64,000 nucleotides of DNA from Vespa crabro (taxonomy: Eukaryota > Arthropoda > Insecta > Hymenoptera > Vespidae). Positions 10,689 to 24,696 of the stretch are shown one piece after another. The stretch lies in contig NC_060977.1 of NCBI RefSeq assembly GCF_910589235.1, positions 3,245,001 through 3,309,000 on the forward strand, read 5' to 3'. A model generated the notes under the pieces. It ran no database searches. It was not told where the DNA came from and saw nothing but the letters and a program-made list of their open reading frames with translations. The position numbers and the translations under genes are program-made. Within the stretch, counting starts at the first letter, position 1; the number at the start of each line of letters is the position of its first letter.

Positions 10689-13600
10689 GTAAATCAAGAA
10701 ATCAAGATAATAAATTTGTATATTATTTATTAATATAGCATTTCAATTGAATGGAAACTTCTTTCGAATTACATCTATTTATATCTATTATTATATTATA
10801 TTTTTATAATTGCTGTCTTTCTCTTTTTTCTTTTTCTTTTTCTTTTTTTTTCTGTCCCTTCTTACTCTCTCAAAACGATCATTACGATATTTTATCTCGA
10901 TTCCTCAATCGCCATTTCTGTATTATGTAAATTCGAAATAATTTTATGATACCACGTAGAAACGCATTTTTGTTTTTCTTTCTGTTTTTTTTTTGTTTTA
11001 ATAATTTTTTCACTATGTCCTTTATACTTGCTCAAATATCTAAAGGAACATATCTTTCTCTTTCTCTTTTCTCTTTCTTTCTTCTCTCTTCTCTCTCTCT
11101 CTCTTTCTCTCTCTCTCCACGTACAAATGTATAGTTACGTGTCTTAAGTACTTATCCTTACGCGGTATAATTTGCTCTTAACGACCCTTTCGCACGAGCC
11201 TAGAATTAAATTCAAAGTAAATACATGCATATACGCTCTTCTTACGAATTCGACTCGGTCGTCATAGCCTTCGCGAGATTTAACTCTGTTCTGCTCGTTG
11301 ATCGTTTTATAATTATTAATAAAACATATTTGAATTACAGAGTACGCAAGATTACGAGTAAAACGGACGAATCGTTTTTGTAGATATAATAACCAGGTAT
11401 TTTAATGATTTTCTTTCTGTTCTTTTTTCTTGTTCCTTTTCTTCTTTCTTCTTTTTTTTCTTTTTTCTTTTTTTTTTCTTTGTTCGTTTTTTTTTCTTCC
11501 CCCCTTTAATTAACGCAAGATTGAAAAACTATGCGGGGAACGTTTAAGTAGCAATTTTTCTTTTTCTTTTTTTTTTTTTTCTTCTTTTTTTTCTTTTTTT
11601 TTCTGATTAGAAAGATGATCAATAACGAAGAGGTAAAGAGAAAATCAAAATGATCGATAATTTGATCCATTTCTTTGTAAATAATCGAATGATGTTTTTT
11701 TTTTTTTTTTTTTTTTTTTTATTGAAATGAATTTAAATCAATGATCTCATTGAAACAATAAATGATATTATATTTATATCAATATAAAAATGATTATAAT
11801 ATTAGCAATGTGTAAATAGACAATTAACATCTATATATCTATATATAGTTATATATGTATATAATAAATGAGATAATTCAATTCTCTTTAATAACTGATA
11901 AATGATAGAGATTATTTTTATCTGATAATAAGTAGTATAAGATATATACGTTTCTAATTATCGATACGATCCCATTATTGATTTATGGGAATATGTGAAC
12001 GAAGTTTCTCCATTTATAGTCACTCATGTTAATCATAATTTAATCAGCTGATTAATTTACAGATCAATTGATAAAATCGTATTTTTATAATACATAATAG
12101 ACTATCGTATAAAACGGATTAATATAATATTAATTCATATTACTGTGACATAGTATAATGCTCGTGTAACATAATATAAAATATTATACTTTAAATCGAT
12201 CATCCTAAATATCCATCATGAGTATTTTTTATTTGATTAAAAGAAAAATCAAAAAGTCTGTCAAATAATTTTTTTGCTTTTTAAATATATATTATTAACA
12301 GATAATTTTTAATTTTTGTTTGAGAAAGTTTTGTTTTGTTGTTAAAAATTGTTTTTTTTTTCTCTTTACTAATCTTTGTGCTAAGACAAATTTATCTCTT
12401 TCCTTTTTTTCCTTCTTTTAATTGTAACGTTTGCCACAGAGAAAAAAAATATAAATATATTTTTATATATTCTTCGATTGAAAATTGATAAATTTTTTTT
12501 AAAAAATCATAAATCATTAAATCCTTTTTATACATACCTATGTATCACTAAATACATATATACGTAATCTGTATTTCTTATGTGACTGATGTAACACACC
12601 ATGGATTGATTCACGTAACACAGAAAGTTACCATCGTGTTACAACGTGGGTGTCTATTATATCTAATTTCCTTTCTTTAATAATAATTCTTTTATACGAC
12701 CAAAAAAAAAAAAAAAGAAAAAGAAAAAAAGAAAAAAAAAGGAAAAAGAAAACAAATTCTTTTAGTTCGTGAAGATTAAGAAACTTCGTTTCATAAGCAA
12801 GATTATTGTTGAATCGTAGTTACGATGAACGAGAATGGATCCGGACGCCATTCTCGTACGATTTTCTTGCGTACGGTCGTTAAATATAAACGATTGTGAG
12901 TCGGCTACTTGCAAGCACAAAGCATTCCATGATAATTAGATACGAGATGCGTTTCATCTCTAGAAACGCATTTACGTACGTAAACACAAATACATCTACA
13001 ATCTATTCGTCACATTATATTGCCGATTGACTTTCACTTTGCTTAGTCTATTACTTAATTATGATTACGATTGGTCCAATAATGATCGTAAATTCTTCAA
13101 AGGTTTCAATCGTAAAAAGTAGAAAAATAATTAAATACTTTTGTTTATATAAGTTGTTGCTTCCGTTCATTGTATTTATTTTTTTCATCGGATTATTACC
13201 CGAATTAGTTACCGTAGTTATATATATATATATATACTACAAATCTAAATAACATAAATATTATGAAAATAAATTCTCTTATGTATATATATATATATAC
13301 ATATATACAATATTTATTTCGTTTTAACAACAAGTAGTATGTTAATACGAATTTATCCATTCAAAATGATATATATGTATATATACGACGTGTTAATTGG
13401 ATGTTTCATCGTCTAAATATATTTATCATAGTAAGCAATTATATATCATATTTATATCGAAAGTCGCTTTAAAGTTGCTTTTTTCATTTCGAACAGTGGA
13501 ATGCGTTGTTTTCGATAACGAATTAAATTAAAGAGAAGGGATGAAAGAGATTGGTGAGAGAGGAGACACGTTCTAAGGAGAAGCAAAGTGGGTCGGTCAA

Positions 13601-14405
13601 CCTCGACAATTATTTAATTGTTCGAACTGAAACACTCCAGGCATATTTCGCTTTCACGTGTGTACTTCTCGAAGAGAGAGTAAACATCGACGAACGAATT
13701 ATATTACAAAGTGCTCCTTATAATCGAAGATGCATCGCCACGAATCTTTCCGAATCAAATTTCATTGTCGACGATCGGGAAAGTAACTAAGAAGAAACAC
13801 AAGTAAATAGAAATAAAAAAAAAAAAAAAAAAAAAACAAAAACAAAAAGAAGAAAGAAAGAAAGAGTGAAAGAAGAAAAACAAAACAAAAAAACAAATCG
13901 AATGCATTCAATGTTTTTGCGAAAAAAGAAGCGGATACCTAGTAAAAAAATCATTTAAATTCTTCATCGACGAAATGACGTGGTAATAAAATTTTAAGGG
14001 TCAATTCGACATACATACATGCATACACACATACATACATATCTAACATAATATATAATTATCATTTGTAATAAAATTAGATAGAACGGGATCGGTAATA
14101 AATAATATAAATGTTAATTAATAACCGTAACGCTATCGATCAGGCAACGTTAACAGCACAAGTCATTTTGATGTTTCATCTAGAACGTTCTAGCCGTCAT
14201 AATCAATGCTTCATTTCTGCCAGAATGATCCTTCAAGATTAAGAAGATTAAGAATAAGAATAAGAAAAAGACGAAGAAGAAGACGAAGAGGACAAGGAAG
14301 CATCATAATATATCAAGCACGTATAGGACAATAATGACGGAACGCCCTCGAGCAAATCCTCTCGTTGCGCATTCCGTTATTACGCGTTCTACTTTGATCA
14401 TCCAA

Positions 14406-14407
<2 letters not shown>

Positions 14408-14449
<42 letters not shown>
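14408..14449. repeat. (CT)n microsatellite
   Basis: About 21 CT units. The surrounding 130-codon + frame (14334-14726) is mostly microsatellite translation. Confidence 0.9.
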
Positions 14450-14453
<4 letters not shown>

Positions 14454-14610
14454 GTTTCACCTTCTCCTCTGACACTTCTCTTTCTCGTATTATACTTCAC
14501 TTCCTTCTTCAACTTCTTACCCTTTCCGTCGGATCATCTCTTTTGTGTCTCTTCTCTTCGACCGCATCTTCGAACTCTCCGTATTTGGTTCACGGAAATA
14601 GCCTCGACAT

Positions 14611-14636
14611 GTGTGTGTGTGTGTGTGTGTGTGTGT
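14611..14636. repeat. (GT)n microsatellite
   Basis: Thirteen GT units followed by TATG and TGTT words. Confidence 0.9.
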
Positions 14637-14780
14637 ATGCATATGTGTTTGTCCGTATGTATTTGTAAAGCGATTATGGTAGAAACAGAACGACGCTACG
14701 TTCAATATGCTGATAGAAAGAGATGAGAATTATCGTACGATACCGATCAATCGAACTTGAATTAATCGAATATCAAACTC

Positions 14781-14824
14781 TCTTCTTCTTCCTCCTCCTC
14801 CTCCTCCTCCTCCTCCTCCTCCTC

Positions 14825-14860
<36 letters not shown>
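14781..14860. repeat. Compound CTT/CTC/CTA trinucleotide array
   Basis: TTC units pass into TCC units and then about 12 CTA units. This pattern suggests successive point mutations that each spread by slippage. It encodes a poly-Leu frame, which is an artefact. Confidence 0.9.
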
Positions 14861-16270
14861 TTCCTCGTACTCCTACTCACTCTTATTCAGATTAAATATT
14901 TTCTCGAAATTTTTTTATAAACTTATGCGAAATATCTTTATTTCGTCAATTACTTTCGAAGTTTATTATTTTTTTTTTTTTTTTCTTTTTGGGAGGGGAG
15001 TTTATTTTCCTTGGATTATAATGATGAATATAATGTATGTATAAATATATATTTATATATATATATATCTTCGGGATATTATATCTTCGTTTAAAAATAA
15101 TATCGTTTCATTAAAAAAAAAAAAAAAAATGACGATTATCGATTTTGACGAGACTATAGTATAAAATACGCAGCTTATTGAAATACGATTATTCTTCTTC
15201 GATTATAATGATAAATCCATAAGGGTATAATTATAAGGATGATAAATCATAAGATCAAAACTTTCTAAACGTTAAACGTAGTTTTACGATCGATAACAAA
15301 AAATAAATAAATAAATAAATAAATTAGACTAAAAAAAGATCTCTCGAGAAAAGAGCTTTTCAAATATTTCACTTTATATATATATATTTTTTTTTATTTA
15401 AGAAATATATAATTATGACGTGAAATCGTAATGATTTTATATGATCGTATTGATAATTACTTACGATTTATGAAATTTATAAAACGCACAGGATATTCCA
15501 TACGAATTATTTTATTTTATTCGAAAGAGAATAAATTAAACGTAATATATATACTTAGTTGTTAACAGGACGAGTGTTTAAACTGAAATGATCTCTCGAC
15601 CTAATCTCCTTTCGTTATAATCTTACAAGACGAATGTTTATCAATAGTTATAATCTGTTGTATATAGACGACGACGACGGCGACGTGACCTATGTAGGAC
15701 GTTGTCAACTCGAACATATATTTATTTGTAACGATCGATCGTATACATTTATTTAGTTTCTAAGAACAGGAAATTCTAAGAAAACGATGACGTTATGTGT
15801 ATGTTATTATTATTATCATCATTTTCGAAGAAAAACAAAAAATCTATACAAACCGAGTTGTATTTATTTCCATCGTACTAGTATCGTCGTTTAGATTATG
15901 TCTTACTCTAGACCTGAACGGACGTCGTGAAAGAGAGAGAATATAGGTAATAAAATTATTTGATTTATTTAATTTAAAAAACGACATTAATTTTCATTTT
16001 GATTTAACTATCAAAATTTTTTATCGACATTACAATGATAGTACAACGTAATATTATTTTTTTTATACATAATAAAAAGATCGATTTAATTCGATCGTTT
16101 TAATATCTTTATATATAATGCGTCCATATGAATATATGTATTTATTATGGAGATATTAGGTTTCTTTTTTTCTTTTTTTTTTTTTTTTTAAATGAATTTT
16201 TAATTTAAAATTGGCGACGAGAAGATATGGCAATTTTATTATGGCATCGATCGAGATTACGTTGATAGTA

Positions 16271-16650
16271 TACAGGATGTCCTGGAAAAAAGAAAACATT
16301 TTGGATCAAACTTATACTACGTATTACTGAGATCAAATTGAATGAGAAAAAAGTTTATATAAAATATGTGTCCGAAAATATTTTATATCGAAAAGATATA
16401 TATGCATTATCATTCATAAATAAAAGTTTATAGATGTTAAATTAAGTGTTTTAAGAGATCAAATCTGATTGTTGATCGATAATTAATTCGACGAATGGAA
16501 ATAAATCATATATATTTTTAAAAACATTATGCCTTTTCAATAAAGGATTTTTTGAACATAAGTTTATATGAACATTTTTCTCATCCATTTGATCTCAGTA
16601 ATATATATATATATATAAGTTTGATCCTATGTTTTTTCGATACCTTATAT
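16271..16650. mobile_element. Non-autonomous TIR element (MITE-like), Tc1/mariner-type family, copy 1
   Basis: The left end reads TACAGGATGTCC and soon contains ATCAAACTTATACTACG and TACTGAGATCAAAT. The right end carries the inverted counterparts: CATTTGATCTCAGTA (about 16587-16601) and AAGTTTGATCCTATG (about 16617-16631), ending near CCTTATATA. The inverted repeats are therefore about 90 bp long. A TA array has expanded inside the right one. Internal words such as ATTAATTCGACGAATG recur in the longer copy at 56279-56796, so the two belong to one family. There is no coding capacity. TA dinucleotides flank both ends, fitting a TA target site, though the exact edges are uncertain by a few bases. 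Confidence 0.75.
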
Positions 16651-16798
16651 ACATTATTATTTTCTGTGAGATAGATGAAATAGAACGAAATAACAGAAAA
16701 AAAAAAAAAATAAAACAAAAATCCTTTATGATATTTCGATCATTTAAAACTTCGTCATAGTAGATATCAATGTCATTCATAGCGGCACCTTTGATTTC

Positions 16799-16922
<124 letters not shown>

Positions 16923-18275
16923 CTCTCTCAATCATTCGTTCAACTTTTATTGCGTAGAAGTTTCTCCAATTTCGAGGCCCGTTTTAACGACACGCACTTT
17001 CGAGTTTCGAGCGACATTTCTACGTTCCTTCTTTCATCTCTCGTAAAGAATTCATCTCGTTGTCTTCGTCTCTTCGTAACCGACTTTTGCGCCCAATTAC
17101 ATTGCGACGACGGACTGTTCGAAAGCACGTCACGTTTTACATTTATCTCCACTTTCCACTAACTATCGGCTTTCGAGGCCGCTTCGTATTAGAGGGCTCG
17201 GGTCTGCCCATCGATTATGCCGCATTAAGTTCAGGAGCTTGTTCTTCGTGGAACACGAACAACGTCCGAGGTATCGTTCAATTATCCTTCTTTTAATGCA
17301 TTTACGTAATTACGATTATAATGCTAACAAATTTTTATTTAGTTCATTTTCTTTCTTTTTTTCCTTTTCCGTTTTCTCCCTTTTCTTTTCTCCTCGTTTT
17401 TTGTTTTTCGTTTGTTTGTTTGTTTGTCCGTTTTTTTTCTTTTTTTTTTTTACCATTATTACATGACACATTGCATCATCGTATTAATATTATGACAAAA
17501 TTTTTTATATATTTGTTATGTATATTATGTATTTTATTTTTTCTTTTTTTTTATTCTTGATATGGTATAATATTATTTTAGTAATGTTTCAATTTATTAT
17601 GTAATATTATGATACAATCATAATGTATATATATACAATATTTTTTATTTTAGCTTTAAATAAAAATTTATCATACCTATAGTATAGTATTAAAATACAT
17701 ATTAATAAATTTATCAATAACCATACGATTATCAAAAAAAAATATTAATAAAATTATACGTAACTTTATATTAGAAAATCGTATGTAGATTGAAAAATCA
17801 TTAAGATGTATTAAGGTATTAAGGGATTAAGGGATCTTTCTTGTCTTTCTTTCATGACGTTTTCATTGTTTCTTCTTCTTCTTCTTTCTTTTCCTTTTTT
17901 TTTTTTCACGGAATCATTGAAGAGAGCATCGAAAGCGTATTTACGATTGAACGAAGAGCATCGAAGAGCGTTTCTAAAAGCGATCTCGATGGGGGTACGA
18001 TGAGTCACGAATAGTCAAGCTCGATCTCGCACGAGGGCAAAAGTCTCGAGAGGCGGCTTCTTTCCATCAGATAAAGAGATGCGCTGGGCATCGCCAATGA
18101 AGGCGAACACTTTTCCCTTTTGCGAATGGCCGTCGCATTCATCCGTTGTCTCGCGTATCAACCAAGTATATATATATATATATTTATTTATTTATTTATA
18201 CATACATATATATATTTATATATGAATGTATGTATGTGAGTGTTAAGTATGTTGTACGTATATAAGTATGTATTT

Positions 18276-18278
<3 letters not shown>

Positions 18279-18322
<44 letters not shown>
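18279..18322. repeat. (TA)n microsatellite
   Basis: About 22 TA units within a wider TATG/TATA-rich stretch (18170-18345). Confidence 0.9.
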
Positions 18323-18325
<3 letters not shown>

Positions 18326-18646
18326 GTATGTATGTTGTATGTGTATGTAAGCAATCCTAGATTGTATTCCTTTTACAAGCGCTTCCTTATCTATCCATTG
18401 TGTGAGCGTGCGTACGATCGTGCGCTTTCATTGTTAAACGTAACTCGTATTGTCCTTGCGATATTACGGCTATGATCGTAATAGCAAAGTATTCTTTCTT
18501 TTCATTCGCATGATGGACAAAAGGGAGAAAACGCTAAATCGTGATCAGACCGAGAAAAGAAACGTAGTAAATCGAAATCATGCGAATGACTTTTCTTTAA
18601 ACATGATTGTCCCTTTTGTTAGGATAAATTTATATGTACGAAGGTA

Positions 18647-18647
<1 letters not shown>

Positions 18648-18687
<40 letters not shown>
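18648..18687. repeat. (TA)n microsatellite
   Basis: About 20 TA units. Confidence 0.9.
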
Positions 18688-18689
<2 letters not shown>

Positions 18690-19269
18690 GATTGACATTT
18701 TATTCGCTGGAGATGGAAAGTCAATGAAATTTTATATTATATATATATATTTTTTTTTTTTTTGATACAAGTTAACACGTCCTAACGCAATTTGTGAACT
18801 GAAACGAACGTCCTCTCATATCTCCAATGATTTTATATTAAATATTTTCAATATCGATCGAATTGATCGAATTTTATGAAGCAGATTAAACAAAACAAAA
18901 AAAAAATAAAAAAGAAAAAAATAAATCAATCAATCAAAAAAAAAAAAAAAATAATTAAATTCGTTAGATGATCCTGATGAATCTCAATTTGGTATTACAA
19001 TATTTAAATGAAATAAAAATTAATGAATTATTTAAAAATGGATCTATAAATCAATCGATCGAATTGATCGAATTTTGTGAAACCATTTCAAAAGGAAAAA
19101 AAAGAAAACGAACAAATAAAAGAAGAAAAAAAAAATAAATAAATAAATAAATAAAAGAAAAAAATAGACAGAAAAAGTGTATTTAAATTCTCTCCAAGTG
19201 TCGTGATGAATCTCGATGTAATACCATTGTCGTATGCAAGAGGTAGGATGCAAATAAGCTAGAGAAGAG

Positions 19270-19307
<38 letters not shown>

Positions 19308-19507
19308 GTGTGTCATAACGCCTTATAGGTATAAAGGAAAACGTTTCCTGGCGGCGCTTGACTCAGTGGCGACGAAGTGCCGCTTGTTCATTTCTTTCTT
19401 CTACGTTGTCGGTCGTTTTATCGTTTCCACGAAGGACCCTACAAAAGGTCCAGGATGTCCACGGGTCATTGAGTCTCCTTTCCGAGGATACTATTCCTCT
19501 TTTGCTG

Positions 19508-19552
19508 GGTAGCTAGCTAGCTAGCTGGCTAGCAAAGTTAGCTAGCAAAGTT
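19508..19552. repeat. TAGC tandem and GCTAGCAAAGTTA direct repeat
   Basis: Four TAGC units are followed by two copies of GCTAGCAAAGTTA side by side. All units are palindromic or near-palindromic, so the segment can also fold as short hairpins. Confidence 0.75.
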
Positions 19553-20150
19553 AGTTCGATACCTTTAAGTAACCAAACCAAAGTTCTCTTAGGTAAGAAC
19601 TTTCAATTTCCTTTAACGCGGAAGTAACCGTACGACAGGATGAACGAATTACAATGCTAAGATACAAAGTTATTCATAATATATCGAAATTTGTGAATAC
19701 TTGTCCTTATTCTTTAATCTAAAAAAAAAGAAAAAAAAAAAAAAAAAAGAAAGAAAGAAAATGATCAGCTCGAATAGATAGTCCTAACATTTGTTACCGT
19801 ACTTCTTAGAAAGGGTTAGTAGGATTAGTTACTATTTATAGCTGCGTGACTATATCCATTTGCCTGATTCGAGTACATAGATATGGTACGTATGTACGTG
19901 CATGCATACGTACGATATCTCGTGATTTTCATCGATAACATAGAGAACTACTGTAATATCCGTAAATTTGATAGGTACAATAAGTATAAAGGAAGAAAGA
20001 AAGAATGGAAAAAGTAAGGAAATGAAAAAAGAGAGACGAGCTTTGTAATCTCTAATCCCTAAATTTCTCGTCTCTAATATCGTTTATTGCTTATCATTAT
20101 CATCGTTCATATTTCAGAGATAAGTTATTAAAGTATCCGATAATAAAAAA

Positions 20151-20151
<1 letters not shown>

Positions 20152-20189
<38 letters not shown>
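20152..20189. repeat. (TA)n microsatellite
   Basis: About 19 TA units. Confidence 0.9.
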
Positions 20190-20192
<3 letters not shown>

Positions 20193-20411
20193 ATAATAAA
20201 TATTTTAATTAATATGTATATATATATATGTGTGTGTATGTGTACGAAGACATTTAAAATTCTTATAGTCATTAAATTTAAATTAAAACCTTTAAAATTC
20301 TTACAAGTTTATCGAAATAATTAAAATAGATCCAACTTGTATAGATTTTTAACATTAGGTATATCAAATTAAAATGATTGAACATCGTTAAATCTTTAAT
20401 ATCAAGATATC

Positions 20412-20442
<31 letters not shown>

Positions 20443-20862
20443 TGTTCGTCAAAATATTATTGATATCATTCTCTTTGATAATGCCGTTTATACGTTATCG
20501 AAGAATTGTGGATTGATGTTGGAGTGTCGGTAATGAGAGAGTTAGTGATTAAGAAACTGATGGAACAATAAGTCTCTTTTCTTTTATACAATCAAATTCT
20601 TGTTCGCGTTTGAAAACGATTTCTAAGATTCATATAGTGATGCTTACTTACTGACCGATGTGCCAGGATATATACATGCAAAGAAACGGCGCAATTGCGT
20701 GACTGGTGAGTATCGGGTAACAGAAACGTTGAGGTACGCGTTCGCCATTAGGCGAACCTCTTCGACTCACTAGTATTATCCCCTCTGGCACTCAGCGAGA
20801 ACTTGCTTGAAGGAAGAGGGAGGAGTCTTCCTCAAGTACAACATGGAAATAACGTTACGTAG

Positions 20863-20897
<35 letters not shown>

Positions 20898-22663
20898 CGT
20901 GTATACATAGGTATGGTTATGTATGTACAAGGGTTGAAACAAGAAGTGGATGAGTATCGAGTGTCTCAGTCTTGCGTAATTAGAGCGAAACTGCAAGCTG
21001 ATGGGATTAACATGCCATGGAAGACCGAACGATTGGATTTCTGTGCTAATGAGTCTTCTAACATAGATTCTTTTCTTCTTTTTCTTTCTTTTTCTTTCTT
21101 TTTTTTCTTTTTTTTTTTAGTTCTTTTTTTTTTTTTTTTTATATTCGATTCTCTTTTCGAAAATTAATTTATTTTTCCCCATATTGTTTTATGCAATTGT
21201 TTAAATCGTTCAATCGTATTATTTATTAATGTAATTTTGTCTTTTTTCAAAATAATTTATCCGTATACTTGATAATTATGAGACATCATATAGTTGTCCT
21301 TGGGATAATTATTTTCAATTGAATTTTTGTCATTTTTTTAAAACATTCCTTTTTATTACAATATATATTAATATTTATAATATACTTAATGTTATATCCG
21401 ATCTATTATATATTATTTTCGTTTTCAAATTCAAATGATTAGAATGATCGTCATGTTAACGCGTGTAACAAGCATAAATGTAACAACGAGATATTCTATT
21501 TAAATAGATAGCTCACGTTTGAGCATAACTCATGATACGAGTTAAACAACTATATTATATCAGTTGGTCTTCGTTCCAACGTAATAGTTAGAATGATCAT
21601 TATGAAAGGAGCCCTTTATAAAATGGCAAGGGAATAGGATGAGAAAAATGCGGTAATCTCACGGAAGCTTTTCAAGTAGCATGAATCCGATCGTGAGCGC
21701 GAGCTATCGTTTCGTGGCAATATCAACGCCATAGAAAATCTACGGGGGACTGTAATTTGCCAATTACTACTAATTGAATCGCTCTTGGAGAGTCCGGTTT
21801 ACGCGCGAGTTCCCACGTTATTGGGTCGTATCAACCGACTTCGAAATTTATACTTGCAATGATTTAATCCTTTAATGCCATTGAACGACGTTACGAATGA
21901 TTTTAAAAGCGAATTTATCGGAAAATAAAAGATATAAGGGGTGGAGCTAAGAGCGACGAGGGTTCTACGAAAAATTTTTAAAAAGTTAACAATTATAGGG
22001 TAGATATTAAAGGGAAATATAAAAAGTGGACAAAAATTATCATAAAAGAAATATGAATTAATATGTGAATATCTGATCGTTCTGATCAGAAGAACACTTT
22101 TTCCTTTTTTTTTTCTTTTTTTTTTTTTTTAAACGATGAGTGTACGACTAAAAAGAACGAATTATTTTCAATCTATAACGCGATCTTATTCTATCTGATA
22201 AGAGATAAATGAAGATAGAAAAGAAAAGAAGAACCAAAAAAAAAAAAAAAAAAAAGGAAAAGAACGTAAAGTAAATAACTTTTACGTTAAAAAGAAAGAA
22301 AAAGAAAAGAAAAATATATATCAAAGAGATTAATTCTCGGATGAGTTAACAACTAGAAAGTGAATTATCCAATAGCAACAACGTAATCGTTCGTTAATTG
22401 TGATAATCGCGGAGGCACGGTTCGCTGGTTCGCACGTCCGATTAAACTTGGCAATTAGACGTAAACGAGGTGATAGGAGTTGTTATAACTAATATACGAT
22501 AGTATCATTATCAGTCACGTAGATCTTTTAATTCGGTCTTATTAATAAATGAATTAAGATAATGACATGTATTTCTCTTATGTAAAATATTAATCATATA
22601 AAATACCAAATGTTTCTTGATTTATTTAAAATTCATTGAAAAAGAGAATGAGGGAGAGTGAGA

Positions 22664-22700
<37 letters not shown>

Positions 22701-22996
22701 TTATGTGTCCTAATCTCAAATATTTATCACCAACGATCTCTTTTAAAGTAAAACTTTCCATGCGGACAGAAAGACGAAGGAGTTAAAGCAATGGTAAACG
22801 AGAACACATAGTCCGATGTTATATAGATCATAAGCAAGGAAAGCCGACAACATGGCTTCGTCCTAGAAGGGAACGACACGATTCATGGATCACGTTCGCT
22901 ACCATCTCGCTTAAACTTACAGTACTGACTCGTTCCGACTCTGTTGCAAAGTATGTACCTACTTTGCACGTAGATATACATTACATATTATATCTA

Positions 22997-23044
22997 TACA
23001 GGATGTTTCAAAGTATTGATCACTTTACTTGAAATATAAAATAT

Positions 23045-23086
<42 letters not shown>

Positions 23087-23292
23087 GTATATATGGATAT
23101 ATGTATATATATTAAGATCGTAATACGTAATATAATATATTTTTCGAAAAAAATTGGATTTACGCAAGAAAAAAAAAACAGAAAAAATGAAAGAATTAAT
23201 GTATATTTTCAGACTCTTCAAAATGTTTATTTCCATTTGATCTCATATATAATTAGAAGATACTTTATTTTAATATAATATCCTAATATCAT
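22997..23292. mobile_element. Probable TIR element of the same family, copy 2 (short, degraded)
   Basis: The left end TATACAGGATGTTTC resembles that of copy 1 (TACAGGATGTCC). At 23233-23245 the word CCATTTGATCTCA matches the inner right repeat of the other two copies, and TATCCTAATA near 23279-23288 resembles their right ends. CA and TA arrays have grown inside. An alternative exists: the 13-base left end has a perfect inverted partner, GAAACATCCTGTA, at 24683-24695, which would define a 1.7-kb element instead. No transposase is visible in either version. Confidence 0.5.
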
Positions 23293-23807
23293 TTTGATCA
23301 AATTATACACGATATCTAACCAATAATTAAAACAAGATTTTTTCTTCTTTTTTTTTTTTTTCTTTTTTTTTCGGACAAGTTTCATATGATTATCTTACAA
23401 GTTAAATATGATTATCTTACGAACGTTATTTAAGATTTATGGCAATTAATACGAGAAACTTGGTACCATCGTTATTTTATTTAATCTTAATATTTTCATT
23501 CGAATTAAAAGTGCAAATAAGATTACATTGAGAAAAATCAATTGTATATATCATGTCGAAATTTTGTTTTTCTTAAATTTTTAATAAAAAATACTATGTT
23601 GTTTATTCAAATATGAAATAATAAAATTCTCGACGCTATTTATTGGTCAATCAATTAATTTGTATAAATTCGAAGATACAATTAATCGAGAGATATAAAT
23701 ATTCAACTTTAATAGTCGAACAAAAAATTTTGAAATTTTTTTTATATTTTATTCAATGAAATAAATCAACTTGTCTTCTGACAATTTAAATTTATATATC
23801 GAGCTTT

Positions 23808-23838
<31 letters not shown>

Positions 23839-24696
23839 GTTTACTTATTTACTTATTATATCAAATGAATGGTATAGTACGAAGTATTACATATTACATA
23901 TGTACATTGAAACTATATAGCAAAAAATATTAAATACAATATTGTTTATTATTTACTATACAAATTTTAATATATACATATTTAATATATAATATGTTAT
24001 TCAGTTGGTATGAAACGATTAAATATAATTTTAATTTAACTAAATATTTTACATCCAAATTCATATTTAAAATACGATATAATATTAAAAATTTCATTCA
24101 CAATAGAATCGTTCGTCATTTCTTTTTTTAATTTTAATTCAAAAGAAAAAAAGAAAAGACATTGCATTTGCATTTTGCAAATGCATCGTTGCACTTATAA
24201 AGAGAACGAAATCGTAGAAAAATACATTACAGTACCATTCAACGTTTCCCTCATTTTTTTCTAACTTCGACCGAGGAAAAAAAAAAAGAACATTTCGCGA
24301 AATTATCATTTTTGTCGAGAATATATTTCCATAAAAAAAAAGAAAAAAAGAAAAAAAAGGAGAAAAAAAACAGAAGAAGAAAAAAAGAGAGAAAGAAAAA
24401 CCTATAGCATTTGGATATTTTCGAACGCATCGTTGCACTTACGAAAAGAGCCATATATGCCATTTAAATCAATCATTCCTTTAACAATATTATTCTATGT
24501 CTAATCAAATTCAAGATATAATCGTTCTTAATCCTTCGAATCATCTAACTCTCATCCCATACATTATAATTTATTTAAGATGCATTAAAAGATATATAAC
24601 TAATTCGTGTTTCTACGAGCTTATCAAGGTTTCTTGAAATGATCGGAATGCATACCAAAGGAATTGGTGGTCATCCATATTGGAAACATCCTGTAG
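23293..24696. other. AT-rich DNA, possibly the interior of a larger TIR element
   Basis: Very AT-rich (23300-24120). It includes a TTTA array at about 23810-23855 and then a duplicated segment: GCATCGTTGCACTTA occurs at about 24184 and again at about 24428 with related flanks. The right boundary carries GAAACATCCTGTA, the exact inverse of the sequence at 22997-23009. The minus-strand frames here are A-run translations. Confidence 0.5.

Larger units (their letters stand above)
9473..16270. other. Intron 5, first block: pyrimidine tracts and AT-rich DNA
   Basis: Complex sequence at 9640-9900 contains the inverted motif GGTGGACCCACC. A strongly pyrimidine-rich stretch follows (about 9900-10390, with a C-run near 9955). 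Then comes AT-rich sequence with T-runs (10400-12780), a more complex stretch at 12780-13060, and a 240-bp open frame without low complexity at 13551-13790. GA/CT, GT and CTC/TAC arrays lie at 14400-14860, and AT-rich sequence runs up to the first TIR element. I identified no gene. Confidence 0.55.
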
